From the NCBI GenBank assembly GCA_015686845.1, contig JADPRS010000008.1, positions 44,087-108,086 of the forward strand: 64,000 nucleotides of DNA. Direction: 5' to 3'. Origin of the DNA: Lutibacter sp. B2 (GTDB lineage Bacteria; Bacillota; Clostridia; Peptostreptococcales; Thermotaleaceae). This document shows positions 10,253-19,612 of this stretch, one piece after another. The notes below the pieces were generated by a model. It was not told where the DNA came from, did not search any database, and worked only from the letters and a program-made list of their open reading frames with translations. The position numbers and the translations under genes were made by a program. Positions within the stretch are counted from its first letter, which is position 1, and every line of letters starts with the position of its first letter.

Positions 10253-11051
10253 CTATATTTTCGCTCCTTTTTGCAATAGGGTATGCTAGTCGGTCATTTT
10301 CTTTTAGCATTACATTCATTGTATCAAAAACATTTCTTGGAGAATCGTTTTCTGAAATCAATAAAATTCCTTCTTTTATAATGTGGTATTTAAGTATGGT
10401 TCGATCAATATGATTTTTGATTTTGCCCATTAAAGGGACAGCTATAAAATTGGCAATTAAACTTCCATAAAGGGTACTAACCAATGCAGAAGCCATATTA
10501 TACATAATCATATTGGTTTCATTTATATGTGAAAGAAGTCCTATTAATCCAAGTAAAGTTCCTGTAAGTCCAAAAGCAGGAGCTATATGAGATACCATTT
10601 TAAGAACATTATAAGGTGTATATAAATTTGTAAGACGTGAATCAATATCCTTTTCAAGTATATCTTTTATAGCAGAAGTTTTTTTATAATCATTTAGTAA
10701 AATCATTGCATCTTTTAAGAATATATCTTCTTCTTTTTCTATAAAATTACTAATAGATAAAGGCCCATCTTTTTTTACTTGTATGCTTACTTTATGAAGG
10801 TGATAGATATAATCGGAATAATTTATTTCTTCGTAGAAACTGGATTTTATGGTATAGAATGTATTTAACAATGTTTCGAATGAAAAACTAACAATAATAG
10901 ATAAAAAGAGTCCACCAAATATAATTTCTAGTGCAGTTATGTTTATAAAGGCTTTTAAGGAAATACTGCTGACTAGTGAGTGAAGTACTAGAAGCATAAG
11001 AACTGTGATCACAATGGTTTTAATGTTTCTATTGTGTAAATTTATTTTCAT
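10233..11051 (-). CDS. motA: Flagellar stator protein MotA
   Basis: A 272-residue membrane protein with two N-terminal hydrophobic segments (~10-30, ~38-58), a cytoplasmic region, and the conserved MotA/TolQ/ExbB core near TM3-4 (VSHIAPAFGLTGTLLGLIGL and NMASALVSTLYGSLIANFI). A cytoplasmic tail with a KEGILLISENDSPRN-like element follows. It is the first gene of the motAB operon; the start ATG is preceded by AGGAGGAATG. The N-terminus diverges from textbook MotA. Sodium or proton specificity cannot be decided by eye. Confidence 0.9.
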   Translation of the reverse strand: MKINLHNRNIKTIVITVLMLLVLHSLVSSISLKAFINITALEIIFGGLFLSIIVSFSFETLLNTFYTIKSSFYEEINYSDYIYHLHKVSIQVKKDGPLSISNFIEKEEDIFLKDAMILLNDYKKTSAIKDILEKDIDSRLTNLYTPYNVLKMVSHIAPAFGLTGTLLGLIGLLSHINETNMIMYNMASALVSTLYGSLIANFIAVPLMGKIKNHIDRTILKYHIIKEGILLISENDSPRNVFDTMNVMLKENDRLAYPIAKRSENIDEFFKS

Positions 11052-11207
11052 GTCATTCCTCCTAGGATAAAGTAGTATAAAATGATTGTAACATAGTTAA
11101 TACATAATAATAAAAATAATTTAATGGAACTTTTTCGGTAGTGTTACGTCAAAAAGAAGGGGGCAGTTAATGATTGCTTAGTCAGATAAAATTAAGGGGT
11201 GAAGAAT

Positions 11208-13289
11208 ATGAAAAGAACAATGGTAATACTTTTAGTACTTACAATGGTTATTAGTATAATCCAACCTATTTCTGTATTTGCAGAAAATGATAAGGGGTTA
11301 GAAAAAGCAATAAAGACAGCGAAGTTGAAGATTAATATATCTAAAGAGTTCACTAAATTTAAGTATGATGTAGATACTGTAGAAGATCAGAAGGTATGGA
11401 ATTTATGTTGGAGTAGAGAAGATGGGAAAAATGGAGAGGTATCTATTTCTGTAGATGAAAATGGAAGAATAGTAAATTATGATTATTATCAATATACAAA
11501 CAATAAGGATAACAAGCTTCCTAAGTATAATAAAGAAAAGGCGAAAGAAATTACAGAGCAGTTTATCAATAAGATGGATTCTAGCCTTTTAAAACAATTA
11601 AAACTAGAAGAAAATGATCAAATGAAAATGCCTGTTAGAGAATATAGATTTAATTACATAAGAAATATAAAGGATGTTCCATATTATAGAGAGGGTGTAC
11701 ATGTAGAAGTAAATAGTCAGACTGGAAAAGTGGAATCTTTTAGAAGAAATTGGACAGATCAATGTACTTTCCCAAATTCTAAAAATATTATCTCTATGAA
11801 TGAGGCACAAAATGCATTCAAAAAAGAATTGGGACTTGAATTGGTATATAAAATTAAATATGAAAAAGAGCGTATAAAGCCATACTTGGTATATAAAACA
11901 AAATATGAGGATGACTACTCCATAGATGCATTTACTGGAAAAAAGAGTAGGGATAATAATTTGATTTTTGCTGGAGGTGCAATGGCAAAGTCAAATGCTG
12001 CTAATGAAGACTATGCACAGGAAGTTAGTTTAACGCCAGAAGAGCAAAAAGCAGTTAATGAAGCATCGAATTTAATTTCTAAGGAAAAAGCAGAAATCAT
12101 TGCTAGAAATAATGCTATCCTTGAATTAGATAAAACCTTTGTATTAGAACATGCAAATTTAAATAGGCAATGGCCAGAAAAAAATAGATTTGAATGGAGT
12201 TTGTCTTTTTCTAAAAAAGATGATAAAGGTACATATTCTTATGTAAGTGTAAGGATGGATGCAGTAACAGAAGAGATTAGAAGTTTTTATAGATCAGATG
12301 GATCTAAAGAAAAAGAAGAAGTGAAATTTGATAAAGAAGAATCTCAAAAAGAAGTAGAAAAGTTTTTACAATCATTTGCTAGTGATAAATTCAAACAAAC
12401 CATAGAAGTAAAAGAGCCAGAATACTATATTTCAAATAAAGAAGAAAAACCTAGTTATTATTACTTTAAATATAGAAGAAAAGTAAATGATATTCCAGTT
12501 GAAGACAATTATATAGGCGTAAGATTTAATGCTGTATCTGGAAAAATTCAATCATTTGATATGAAATGGTTTAATACATCTTTTGAGGCAAAAGAAAATG
12601 TAATTTCATTAGATCGAATATATGAAAAGATGTTTGCTGAAGTAGGTCTTGAGCTTAATTATAAAGAAAAATATACAGATGAAAAACAAGATAAAGACAT
12701 GAAACTTGTATATAGTATAAAGGAAAATAGACCCGTTTTATTTGATGCAAATAAAGGAATACTATTAAATTATAATGGAGAGCCTTTTAAAGAAGAAAAG
12801 CAGATGAGCTATACGGATATAAAAGGACACAAAGATGAAGAAAAAATCAATGTATTATCTATGTATGGAGTAAGGTTTGAAGAAGATGAATTTAAACCAG
12901 CTGAGAATATGAAACAAAAGGATTTCTTACTGTTGTTAGTTCAAACTTTAAACTATTATTATGATGGGAATGTAGATGAAATGTATGATTATTTAATGAG
13001 AGAAGAAATAGTAAAAGAATCTGAAAAGTCTCCAGAAACTGTATTGTCTAAGGAAGAAGGCGTAAAGTTTATAATAAGAGCTTTAAATTATGGAGAGGTT
13101 GCAAGTATACAAGGAATCTATAAATATCCATTTAAAGATATAGAAAGTGCATCAAAAGATTTGATAGGACATATTACCATTGCGAATGGGATAGGAATTA
13201 TTGATGCAGAGAATGGCGTATTTTCTCCGAAGGATCAGTTAACGAGAGCAGATGGAGCAGTTATGATTTATAATTATTTACAGAAATAA
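11208..13289 (+). CDS. Exported YcdB/YcdC-domain protein with C-terminal SLH repeats
   Basis: About 693 residues. I chose ATG 11208 because it lies 8 nt after AAGGGG; the in-frame GTG at 11199 overlaps that RBS. A signal peptide (cleavage after VFA, ~24) is followed by two tandem copies of a YcdB/YcdC (PepSY-like) module at ~30-250 and ~280-500. Each has pairs of EVNSQTGKVESF-like and VRFNAVSGKIQSFDM-like beta segments. The C-terminal ~150 residues contain SLH-like elements, the clearest being FKDIESASKDLIGHITIANG with PKDQLTRADGAVMIYNYL, which would tether it to cell-wall polymer. The function of YcdB-domain proteins is not established. A strong terminator follows. Confidence 0.8.
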   Translation: MKRTMVILLVLTMVISIIQPISVFAENDKGLEKAIKTAKLKINISKEFTKFKYDVDTVEDQKVWNLCWSREDGKNGEVSISVDENGRIVNYDYYQYTNNKDNKLPKYNKEKAKEITEQFINKMDSSLLKQLKLEENDQMKMPVREYRFNYIRNIKDVPYYREGVHVEVNSQTGKVESFRRNWTDQCTFPNSKNIISMNEAQNAFKKELGLELVYKIKYEKERIKPYLVYKTKYEDDYSIDAFTGKKSRDNNLIFAGGAMAKSNAANEDYAQEVSLTPEEQKAVNEASNLISKEKAEIIARNNAILELDKTFVLEHANLNRQWPEKNRFEWSLSFSKKDDKGTYSYVSVRMDAVTEEIRSFYRSDGSKEKEEVKFDKEESQKEVEKFLQSFASDKFKQTIEVKEPEYYISNKEEKPSYYYFKYRRKVNDIPVEDNYIGVRFNAVSGKIQSFDMKWFNTSFEAKENVISLDRIYEKMFAEVGLELNYKEKYTDEKQDKDMKLVYSIKENRPVLFDANKGILLNYNGEPFKEEKQMSYTDIKGHKDEEKINVLSMYGVRFEEDEFKPAENMKQKDFLLLLVQTLNYYYDGNVDEMYDYLMREEIVKESEKSPETVLSKEEGVKFIIRALNYGEVASIQGIYKYPFKDIESASKDLIGHITIANGIGIIDAENGVFSPKDQLTRADGAVMIYNYLQK

Positions 13290-13290
13290 A

Positions 13291-13329
13291 AAACAATACC
13301 TTCTGGGTTTACCAGGAGGTATTGTTTTT
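13291..13329 (+). terminator. Rho-independent terminator
   Basis: AAACAATACCTTC / GGAGGTATTGTTTTT hairpin with a T-run, directly after the SLH-protein gene. Confidence 0.85.
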
Positions 13330-13582
13330 ACTGATTATTTTACTAGAAAAGTAGTTAAGAAAGAGTTACATTTTTATTAAAAGTATTTAAAATTTTTATT
13401 TATATGTTATCTTAATATTAAGGTTATTTTAAGATTTGTAAAGTATACTTATTAAGTTGAAAAAAAAATGTTACGTAATGTATGTTATAATGGCACTGGT
13501 TTAATTTTACAATTTGAGTGAAACGTAACGTAAAATGTGAAACATATTTCAAGAAAAATAAACTGCAAGGGGGGGAAATCCT
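13330..13582 (+). promoter_or_regulatory. Upstream region of the MacB-like ABC operon
   Basis: Gene-free. It holds a TATAAT at 13486-13491 with no convincing -35. The heptamer GTTACGT (13470-13476) and its inverse ACGTAAC (13523-13529) lie either side of it, centres 53 bp apart, so a dyad flanks the likely promoter. A very strong purine-rich RBS (AAGGGGGGGA, 13567-13576) closes the region. Confidence 0.45.
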
Positions 13583-14293
13583 ATCAAAAATGCAATCACG
13601 ATTAAAAATATAAGAAAGGTTTATAGAGTAGGAGATGAAAAGATCATAGCATTAAATGATGTTTCTCTAGAAATAAAATATGGAGAAATATGTTGTTTAT
13701 TTGGTACATCTGGATCAGGAAAATCTACTTTATTAAATCTTATGGCAGGACTTGAGAAACCAACAAAGGGAAGCATTGAAATACATGAACAAAGAATAGA
13801 TCAAATGAATGAACATCAGCTTGCTAAATTTAGGCAAAAAAATCTTGGATTTATATTTCAATCCTATAACTTGCTAGGAGCACTTACGGCTATTGAAAAT
13901 GTAAGCTTGCCACTAACCTTTAGAGGGATCAGTAAGAAGATCAGAGATAAAATGTCTGCTAAAATGCTTAAAAATGTTGGGCTTGAAAAATATTTAAAAC
14001 ATAAGCCAACACAAATGAGTGGGGGGCAACAGCAAAGGGTAGGAATCGCTAGGGCATTTGCAAGCAAACCACCTATCGTTTTTGCAGACGAGCCTACAGG
14101 AAACTTAGATTCAAAGACAACCCATGAGGTTATGGAGTTGATGTTAGACATTGCAAATGAAAATAATCAAACCATCATTATTGTAACTCATGATAGAAGT
14201 ATTGCTAAATATGCAGATAAAATTGTATATATATTAGATGGAAATATTGAAAAAGTAGAATTGAGAAACCGGGGGGAAATATATGAAGCATAA
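13583..14293 (+). CDS. MacB/LolD-type ABC transporter ATP-binding protein, apparent ATC start
   Basis: A 236-residue ATPase that should power the permease at 16285-17607. The motifs are complete: Walker A GTSGSGKST, Q-loop FIFQSYN, signature MSGGQQQRVG, Walker B IVFADEPTGNLD and switch VTHD. The coding frame opens after a stop at 13559 and has no ATG, GTG or TTG before 13742, which lies beyond Walker A. Family-like sequence (AITIKNIRKVY) begins at 13592. The best start is the ATC at 13583, 7 nt after AAGGGGGGG, giving MKNAITIKN. Starting at 13742 would remove Walker A and inactivate the protein. It overlaps the next gene by 11 bp. Confidence 0.85.
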   Translation: MKNAITIKNIRKVYRVGDEKIIALNDVSLEIKYGEICCLFGTSGSGKSTLLNLMAGLEKPTKGSIEIHEQRIDQMNEHQLAKFRQKNLGFIFQSYNLLGALTAIENVSLPLTFRGISKKIRDKMSAKMLKNVGLEKYLKHKPTQMSGGQQQRVGIARAFASKPPIVFADEPTGNLDSKTTHEVMELMLDIANENNQTIIIVTHDRSIAKYADKIVYILDGNIEKVELRNRGEIYEA

Positions 14294-16292
14294 ATTAGTA
14301 TATTTATTAGTAGCAGTGATGTTTGTTTTGAGTATGAATCCTATAAGTTATTCATATGCAGCTAGCTATAGTGATAGTCCAAGTTTAGTTGTTGGAAGAA
14401 ATAGAGATATGCAAGTGTTTAACGCAGGAGAAGAAGTACGATTTGTAATTCCGATAGAAAATGTTGCATCATCGTCGGCTAAAAATGTAATAGTAACGCC
14501 TACAATTGGAGATTTAAAGGATTTTCCTTTTGAAGTAGATAAAATGACCATCAATAGGAAAATAGCATCTATTCATGCTAATAGTAGTGAAGATGTAGCC
14601 TTTTATTTAAAGGTAGCTAAGAATGCTGAAGCTAAAACTTATCCGATTGACTTTAATATTGAGTATGAAACAGATCTAGGTTCGAAACAAACTTTACCTG
14701 CAAAGATCTATGTAAAAATAAAAAATGATAAAGCGCAACCGTCCATAAAACTAACAGATTTAAAACTTCCAGGAAAAAAATTACCCAGTGGAAAAACTGC
14801 TCAAATTAAATTGGAACTTAAAAATAATTCTGATTTGAATTTAAAAGATATAGAAGTAAAATTAGCTGGATTTGCTCCAAATAATATCACTTTAGGTGAT
14901 TATGTAGATACACAAAAGATCAGAAATATAAAAGCAGGAGAATATAGTGAAGTCCCTTTTAAAATAGATATTGATTCTGATTTAAAAAGTGGAAATCATA
15001 CATTGGATTTAATCATTACCTACAAGGATGATTACGATAAAGAATATAAGGAAGAGTCAAAGTTGTATATACCTGTAGAAGGAACAGAAGACCAAGAAAC
15101 AGATTTTACGCTTGAAAATTTAACGTATCCTAAGGATGGCGTTGACCTAAATAAAGATTTTGTCATCTCTTTTGATTTAAAGAATACAGGGAAGCAGGAG
15201 GCAAACGCTGTAAAGGTAAGTGTAGAGCAAGGTACTGAAATACTACCAAAATCTGCATCTATCAAGAATATAGGAAAATTACAAGCAGGTGCTAGTAACA
15301 ACGTAAGATTTACATTGTTTGCAAAAGATGGAGTGGAGTCTAAAAACTATCCAGTAAAAATAAATATTGAATACAAAATGGGAAATGGAGATTCTAAAAC
15401 CACTCAATCTATGAATCAATACGTGGGAATATTTGTAAAGGAAGATGAAAGTAATAGTGCTACGCCAAAGATCATCATAGATAATTATAATTTTGGTGGA
15501 GAGTATGTAAAAGCAGGAAGTCAGTTCCCTCTTGCTGTATCATTTTTTAATACCAATGCTTCTCATGCAGTAAAAAATATTAAGATTACATTAAAATCAG
15601 AGGGAATATTTTCACCAGTAGGAGGAAGCAATTCATTTTTTATAGAGAAGATCGGTTCTAAGGGAAAAGTAAGCAAAGAAGTGAAATTAAAAGCAAATCC
15701 AGATGCAAAATATCAAACATATGATATTGCAGCTGAAATCGAATATGAAGATAATAAGGGAAATAAATATACAGCAAGTGAAACAATAGGAATTCCTGTT
15801 ATTCAAGAGATGAAGCTGGTAATTGCGGATGTACAAAAACCAGAAGAGATTTACACAGACACCCCTAGTGGGATTTCAGTAGATTTTTATAATATGGGAA
15901 GAGGTTCAATTAGAAATCTTATGGTTAGAACGGAAGGCGATTTTGATATTAAAGATGGAAGCACTTATGTAGGAAATGTTGAGGCAGGAGCAGATAATTA
16001 TTATGATGCTACAATTACACCTAAGAAGGAAGGTAAAATAGAAGGAAAAATAATATTTGAATATGATGACACAGTAGGAAATCATTATACAACAGAAAAA
16101 GTATTTAATATAGAAGTTCTAAAACAAGAAGAATTACCTCCTATGGACCCTATGGAAGAGGAGATGCCTGAAAAATCAGGGATTAACAAATGGGTAAAAA
16201 TAGGAGCAGGCATTTTAGTATTAATAGGTATAGGTGTATTTATATATAAAAAACGTAAAAGAAAAAAAGAGGAAGTGGGAATAGATGAATAG
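14283..16292 (+). CDS. Exported COG1361/CARDB-like repeat protein, ABC-operon partner
   Basis: A 669-residue protein with a signal peptide (~1-26), a series of Ig-like beta-sandwich domains, a C-terminal TM helix (~640-658) and a basic tail. The repeats show the NEW3/CARDB pattern: an FxIxNxG-type strand such as ISFDLKNTGKQEANAV, then GxLxAG (IGKLQAGASNNVRFTL), then a PIxxxIEYxxGN-type strand (YPVKINIEYKMGNG). There are about five copies. Such proteins are typically encoded between a MacB-type ATPase and permease in Gram-positives, where they may act like the MacA adaptor (inference). It overlaps both neighbours (11 and 8 bp), so it belongs to one operon. Confidence 0.8.
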   Translation: MKHKLVYLLVAVMFVLSMNPISYSYAASYSDSPSLVVGRNRDMQVFNAGEEVRFVIPIENVASSSAKNVIVTPTIGDLKDFPFEVDKMTINRKIASIHANSSEDVAFYLKVAKNAEAKTYPIDFNIEYETDLGSKQTLPAKIYVKIKNDKAQPSIKLTDLKLPGKKLPSGKTAQIKLELKNNSDLNLKDIEVKLAGFAPNNITLGDYVDTQKIRNIKAGEYSEVPFKIDIDSDLKSGNHTLDLIITYKDDYDKEYKEESKLYIPVEGTEDQETDFTLENLTYPKDGVDLNKDFVISFDLKNTGKQEANAVKVSVEQGTEILPKSASIKNIGKLQAGASNNVRFTLFAKDGVESKNYPVKINIEYKMGNGDSKTTQSMNQYVGIFVKEDESNSATPKIIIDNYNFGGEYVKAGSQFPLAVSFFNTNASHAVKNIKITLKSEGIFSPVGGSNSFFIEKIGSKGKVSKEVKLKANPDAKYQTYDIAAEIEYEDNKGNKYTASETIGIPVIQEMKLVIADVQKPEEIYTDTPSGISVDFYNMGRGSIRNLMVRTEGDFDIKDGSTYVGNVEAGADNYYDATITPKKEGKIEGKIIFEYDDTVGNHYTTEKVFNIEVLKQEELPPMDPMEEEMPEKSGINKWVKIGAGILVLIGIGVFIYKKRKRKKEEVGIDE

Positions 16293-17607
16293 TTTAGATC
16301 TCTTTAAAATGGCAATAGGTAATTTGTGGAGAAGAAAAACTAGAACTATACTTACTGTGTTGGGTGTAATTATTGGAACTGCGTCTATCGTCGTCATGAT
16401 TTCTTTAGGAATTGCAATGGATCAATCTTTTAAAGATCAAATGGATAGCATGGGAGATTTAAATATTATTGAAGTAGAGTCTGCTGGATATTATGGTGAG
16501 GAATCAGATGATAGAGATAAAAAAGATGTGAAACTAGATGATTCTGCAGTAGCTAGATTTAATAAAATAGAAGGAGTACAAGCAGTTATGCCCATAAAGA
16601 CAAGTTACATGAGGGTGGTAGCAGGGAAATATGTAAACGATGTTCAAGTAACGGGAATAGACCCGACCGTTATGGAGGCCTTTGATTTTAAAATAGAAGA
16701 AGGAAGACTTCTTTCTTCTACCGATAAAAATACAATTGTATTTGGAAAAAGAACAGTAGAGGATTTTCGTGATCCAAGAAAAAGAAACAGAGATGACGGA
16801 GAACCCCCTAAGGTAAATCTGATTAATAATAAGCTAATATTAACTGGAGACAGACAGTATGGGGAAAAGAGAAGTAATAGAGACAGTGACTATAAACCTC
16901 CTAAGCCTCATAATATTAAAGGTGTAGGACTTTTGGCTGAAAGTAATGGTCGAAACGATTATAGTGTGTATATGGATATTGATTCTCTACAAAAAATAAT
17001 CAAAGAAGACGAGAAAACTACAAGAGATTCTAATAATAGAAGAAGTCGAAATAGAGATGAAAATAAATATGAAAATATAAAAGTAAAAGTTAAAGATATT
17101 AATGAATTACAAGGAATACAAGAGCAAATAAAAGCAATGGGATTTCAAACATACAGTCTTACTGATATGTTAAAGTCTATGAAGGAGACTTCAAAAAAGA
17201 TTGGTCTTATATTAGGTGGAATAGGTGGAGTGAGCTTATTTGTAGCAGCCATCGGAATTACGAATACCATGATTATGAGTATTTATGAGAGAACGAGAGA
17301 AATAGGCGTAATGAAAGTATTGGGAGCGAATTTATCCGACATAAAGAAACTATTTTTACTAGAAGCAGGAATGATTGGACTACTTGGAGGACTACTTGGT
17401 CTCATATTTAGTTATGCTGCATCCTATGGACTCAATATGATCGGAGGAAATATGATGGGCGGACCAGATAGTAAAATATCTATGATCTCTATAGAACTTG
17501 CACTGGGTGCATTGGCATTTTCAACAATCATAGGTGTTGTATCGGGCTATTCACCAGCTAGAAGAGCCATGAAGTTAAGTGCATTACAAGCCATAAAGAC
17601 AGAATAA
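16285..17607 (+). CDS. MacB/FtsX-family ABC transporter permease
   Basis: A 440-residue permease with an N-terminal helix (~16-40: TRTILTVLGVIIGTASIVVM), a large extracellular MacB-core domain (~45-300) and three C-terminal TM segments containing the FtsX signature (YERTREIGVMKVLGA, then GLLGGLLGLIFSY and FSTIIGVVSGYSPARRAMKL). The extracellular domain carries two low-complexity insertions rich in Arg, Asn and Asp (around residues 165-210 and 245-265) not usual for the family. With the preceding ATPase and CARDB protein it forms a tripartite-like export or mechanotransmission system; the substrate is unknown. Confidence 0.88.
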   Translation: MNSLDLFKMAIGNLWRRKTRTILTVLGVIIGTASIVVMISLGIAMDQSFKDQMDSMGDLNIIEVESAGYYGEESDDRDKKDVKLDDSAVARFNKIEGVQAVMPIKTSYMRVVAGKYVNDVQVTGIDPTVMEAFDFKIEEGRLLSSTDKNTIVFGKRTVEDFRDPRKRNRDDGEPPKVNLINNKLILTGDRQYGEKRSNRDSDYKPPKPHNIKGVGLLAESNGRNDYSVYMDIDSLQKIIKEDEKTTRDSNNRRSRNRDENKYENIKVKVKDINELQGIQEQIKAMGFQTYSLTDMLKSMKETSKKIGLILGGIGGVSLFVAAIGITNTMIMSIYERTREIGVMKVLGANLSDIKKLFLLEAGMIGLLGGLLGLIFSYAASYGLNMIGGNMMGGPDSKISMISIELALGALAFSTIIGVVSGYSPARRAMKLSALQAIKTE

Positions 17608-17641
17608 TGGATGCTAGATTACTAGTATCCATTTTTTTTTT
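17607..17641 (+). terminator. Rho-independent terminator of ABC operon
   Basis: ATGGATGCTAG / CTAGTATCCAT (one G-U) with a 4-nt loop, then a run of at least nine T. Confidence 0.9.
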
Positions 17642-17661
17642 ATATTTGATATAGATATAAC

Positions 17662-17716
17662 AATACAATTTTAGTAAACGAAGACATTTGTAATACAATT
17701 TTACGTGAGATATAAT
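17662..17716 (+). promoter_or_regulatory. Promoter region with 30-bp-spaced direct repeat before radical SAM gene
   Basis: The 12-mer AATACAATTTTA occurs at 17662-17673 and again at 17692-17703, exactly 30 bp apart (about three helical turns). TATAAT follows at 17711-17716. The second copy overlaps the spacer/-35 region, a geometry consistent with an operator. No regulator is identified. Confidence 0.4.
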
Positions 17717-17783
17717 AAATTATGGTAAAACAATTGAATTTATTAGGAAAGATATTATAGAATACATAGGAGGCTGTTCTGTT

Positions 17784-18710
17784 ATGAAAGAATATAAATA
17801 TCTATTTGGACCGGTACCTTCAAGGAGAATGGGATTATCTATAGGGGTAAGTCCTATTCCTAAGAAATATTGTAACTATTCATGTATTTATTGTCAGCTT
17901 GGAAGAACCAATCATTTAACCAATGAACGAAAGTGCTTCTTTGAATTAGAGGATATTTTAGAAGAATTCAAGGACTATTTAAAAAGTGAAAAAGCTTTTG
18001 ATGTAGTAACCGTAGTAGGCGAAGGAGAACCAACATTATATAAAGACTTAGGGAAATTAATTATAGAATTAAAAAAACATACTACAAAGCCAGTGGCAGT
18101 AATTACAAATGGTGGATTGTTAAATAAGAAAGAAGTAAGAGATGATTTGAAAAATGCAGACATTGTACTTCCTTCCTTCGATGCGTGTGATGAAAAAACA
18201 TTCAAAAAAGTTGATCGAGCACATGGAAGAATAAATTTTTCTGAAATATATGAGGGATTAATTGATTTTTCAAATGAATATGAAGGACAATTATGGATTG
18301 AAACAATGATTATGAAGGATCTTAATGATGATGAAGAATCATTGATGAAAATGAAAAAATTATTAGAAAAAGTAAAATATGATAGATTATATATCAATAC
18401 ACCTGTAAGACCGCCAGCAGAAGAATGGGTAGAGCAGGTATCTAGTGATAAAATTTCTTTAGCAGTTAATATATTAAAAGGAATATCTATTGATATGCTT
18501 GACTCGAAGGGATTTGCCAGTGAAGTAGAGGATGATTATGAAGCCATTATAAGTATTATTAGAAGACACCCTATGAACCAATATGAAATAAGGAGTTTTT
18601 TAGAATCTAGAAACTGTAATAATATAGAAGATATTTTGGAAAGATTACAAGAAGTAAAAAATGTAGATATAGTAGCATATAAAGGGTATGATACTTATAG
18701 ATTTATTTAA
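17784..18710 (+). CDS. Radical SAM protein, COG0731-like
   Basis: A 308-residue enzyme. The N-terminus has GPVPSRRMGLSIGVSPIPKK and the SAM/[4Fe-4S] motif CNYSCIYC (CxxxCxxC). It continues with a radical-SAM barrel (VVGEGEPTLY, VAVITNGGLL, ADIVLPSFDA) and a C-terminal ~60-residue winged-helix-like segment (HPMNQYEIRSFLESRNC). This is the bacterial group related to the catalytic core of wyosine-forming Tyw1, with no settled function in bacteria. It starts at ATG after AGGAGG and is followed immediately by the pyridoxal kinase gene, probably in one operon. Confidence 0.85.
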   Translation: MKEYKYLFGPVPSRRMGLSIGVSPIPKKYCNYSCIYCQLGRTNHLTNERKCFFELEDILEEFKDYLKSEKAFDVVTVVGEGEPTLYKDLGKLIIELKKHTTKPVAVITNGGLLNKKEVRDDLKNADIVLPSFDACDEKTFKKVDRAHGRINFSEIYEGLIDFSNEYEGQLWIETMIMKDLNDDEESLMKMKKLLEKVKYDRLYINTPVRPPAEEWVEQVSSDKISLAVNILKGISIDMLDSKGFASEVEDDYEAIISIIRRHPMNQYEIRSFLESRNCNNIEDILERLQEVKNVDIVAYKGYDTYRFI

Positions 18711-18728
18711 ATGAGAAAGGTGGAAAAA

Positions 18729-19607
18729 ATGATGGTGAAACCTGTAAAAAGAGTAGCAGCAATTCATGATATGTCTGGATTTGGTAGGGCCTCTTTGTCT
18801 GTGGTTATTCCTATTTTATCTACGATGAAGGTGCAGGTATGTCCACTTCCTACGGCAGTGTTATCCACCCACACAGGGGGATTTACAGACTATAATTTTG
18901 TAGATCTTACGGACACAATGAGTGCAACGATGGAGCATTGGAAAAAGCTAAATATTGATTTTGATTGTATATACAGTGGATTTTTAGGATCTATAAAACA
19001 GATTGATATTGTATCTACCTTTATAGATGATTTTGGAAATAAAGATAACTTAGTAGTGGTAGACCCTGTTATGGGTGATAATGGTGATTTATATCAGACC
19101 ATGGATAAAGCTATGGTAGAGAATATGAAAAAACTGATTAAAAAAGCAGATATTATTACGCCAAACTTTACAGAGGCTATCTATCTTTTAGATGAGGAGT
19201 ATAGAGATTATATTGATGAAGAAAAAATAAAAGATTGGCTTATGAGGTTATCTGATATGGGGCCGAATATAGTGATTATTACAAGCGTTCCTGAAGACAA
19301 AGAACATAAAAAAACCAGTGTAGTTGCTTATGATAGAGGATGCAATAGATTCTGGAAGGTAAGTTGTCAATACATTCCTGCTCATTTCCCTGGAACTGGA
19401 GATGGTTTTACCAGTGTACTTGTGGGAAGTTTGCTACAAGGAGATAGTTTGCCCATTGCATTAGATCGTGGCGTACAATTTATTACATCTTGTATTAGAG
19501 CAAGCTATGGATTTGATTATCCAGAAAGAGAAGGGGTTTTACTTGAATTGGTACTTGAAAATTTAAAGATGCCAGTTTTGATGAGTAGTTATGAGTTGTT
19601 AGGTTAA
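18729..19607 (+). CDS. Pyridoxal/pyridoxamine kinase (PdxK/PdxY family)
   Basis: About 292 residues; a ribokinase-fold kinase phosphorylating pyridoxal, pyridoxamine or pyridoxine in B6 salvage. Landmarks are HDMSGFGRASLSV at the N-terminus, PTAVLSTHTGGF, VVDPVMGDNG, TPNFTEA and the catalytic anion hole with base aspartate GTGDGF. ATG 18729 (or the adjacent 18732) follows AAAGGTGG; the in-frame ATG at 18711, abutting the previous stop, has no RBS. It is probably co-transcribed with the upstream radical SAM gene. Confidence 0.88.
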   Translation: MMVKPVKRVAAIHDMSGFGRASLSVVIPILSTMKVQVCPLPTAVLSTHTGGFTDYNFVDLTDTMSATMEHWKKLNIDFDCIYSGFLGSIKQIDIVSTFIDDFGNKDNLVVVDPVMGDNGDLYQTMDKAMVENMKKLIKKADIITPNFTEAIYLLDEEYRDYIDEEKIKDWLMRLSDMGPNIVIITSVPEDKEHKKTSVVAYDRGCNRFWKVSCQYIPAHFPGTGDGFTSVLVGSLLQGDSLPIALDRGVQFITSCIRASYGFDYPEREGVLLELVLENLKMPVLMSSYELLG

Positions 19608-19612
19608 ATTTT

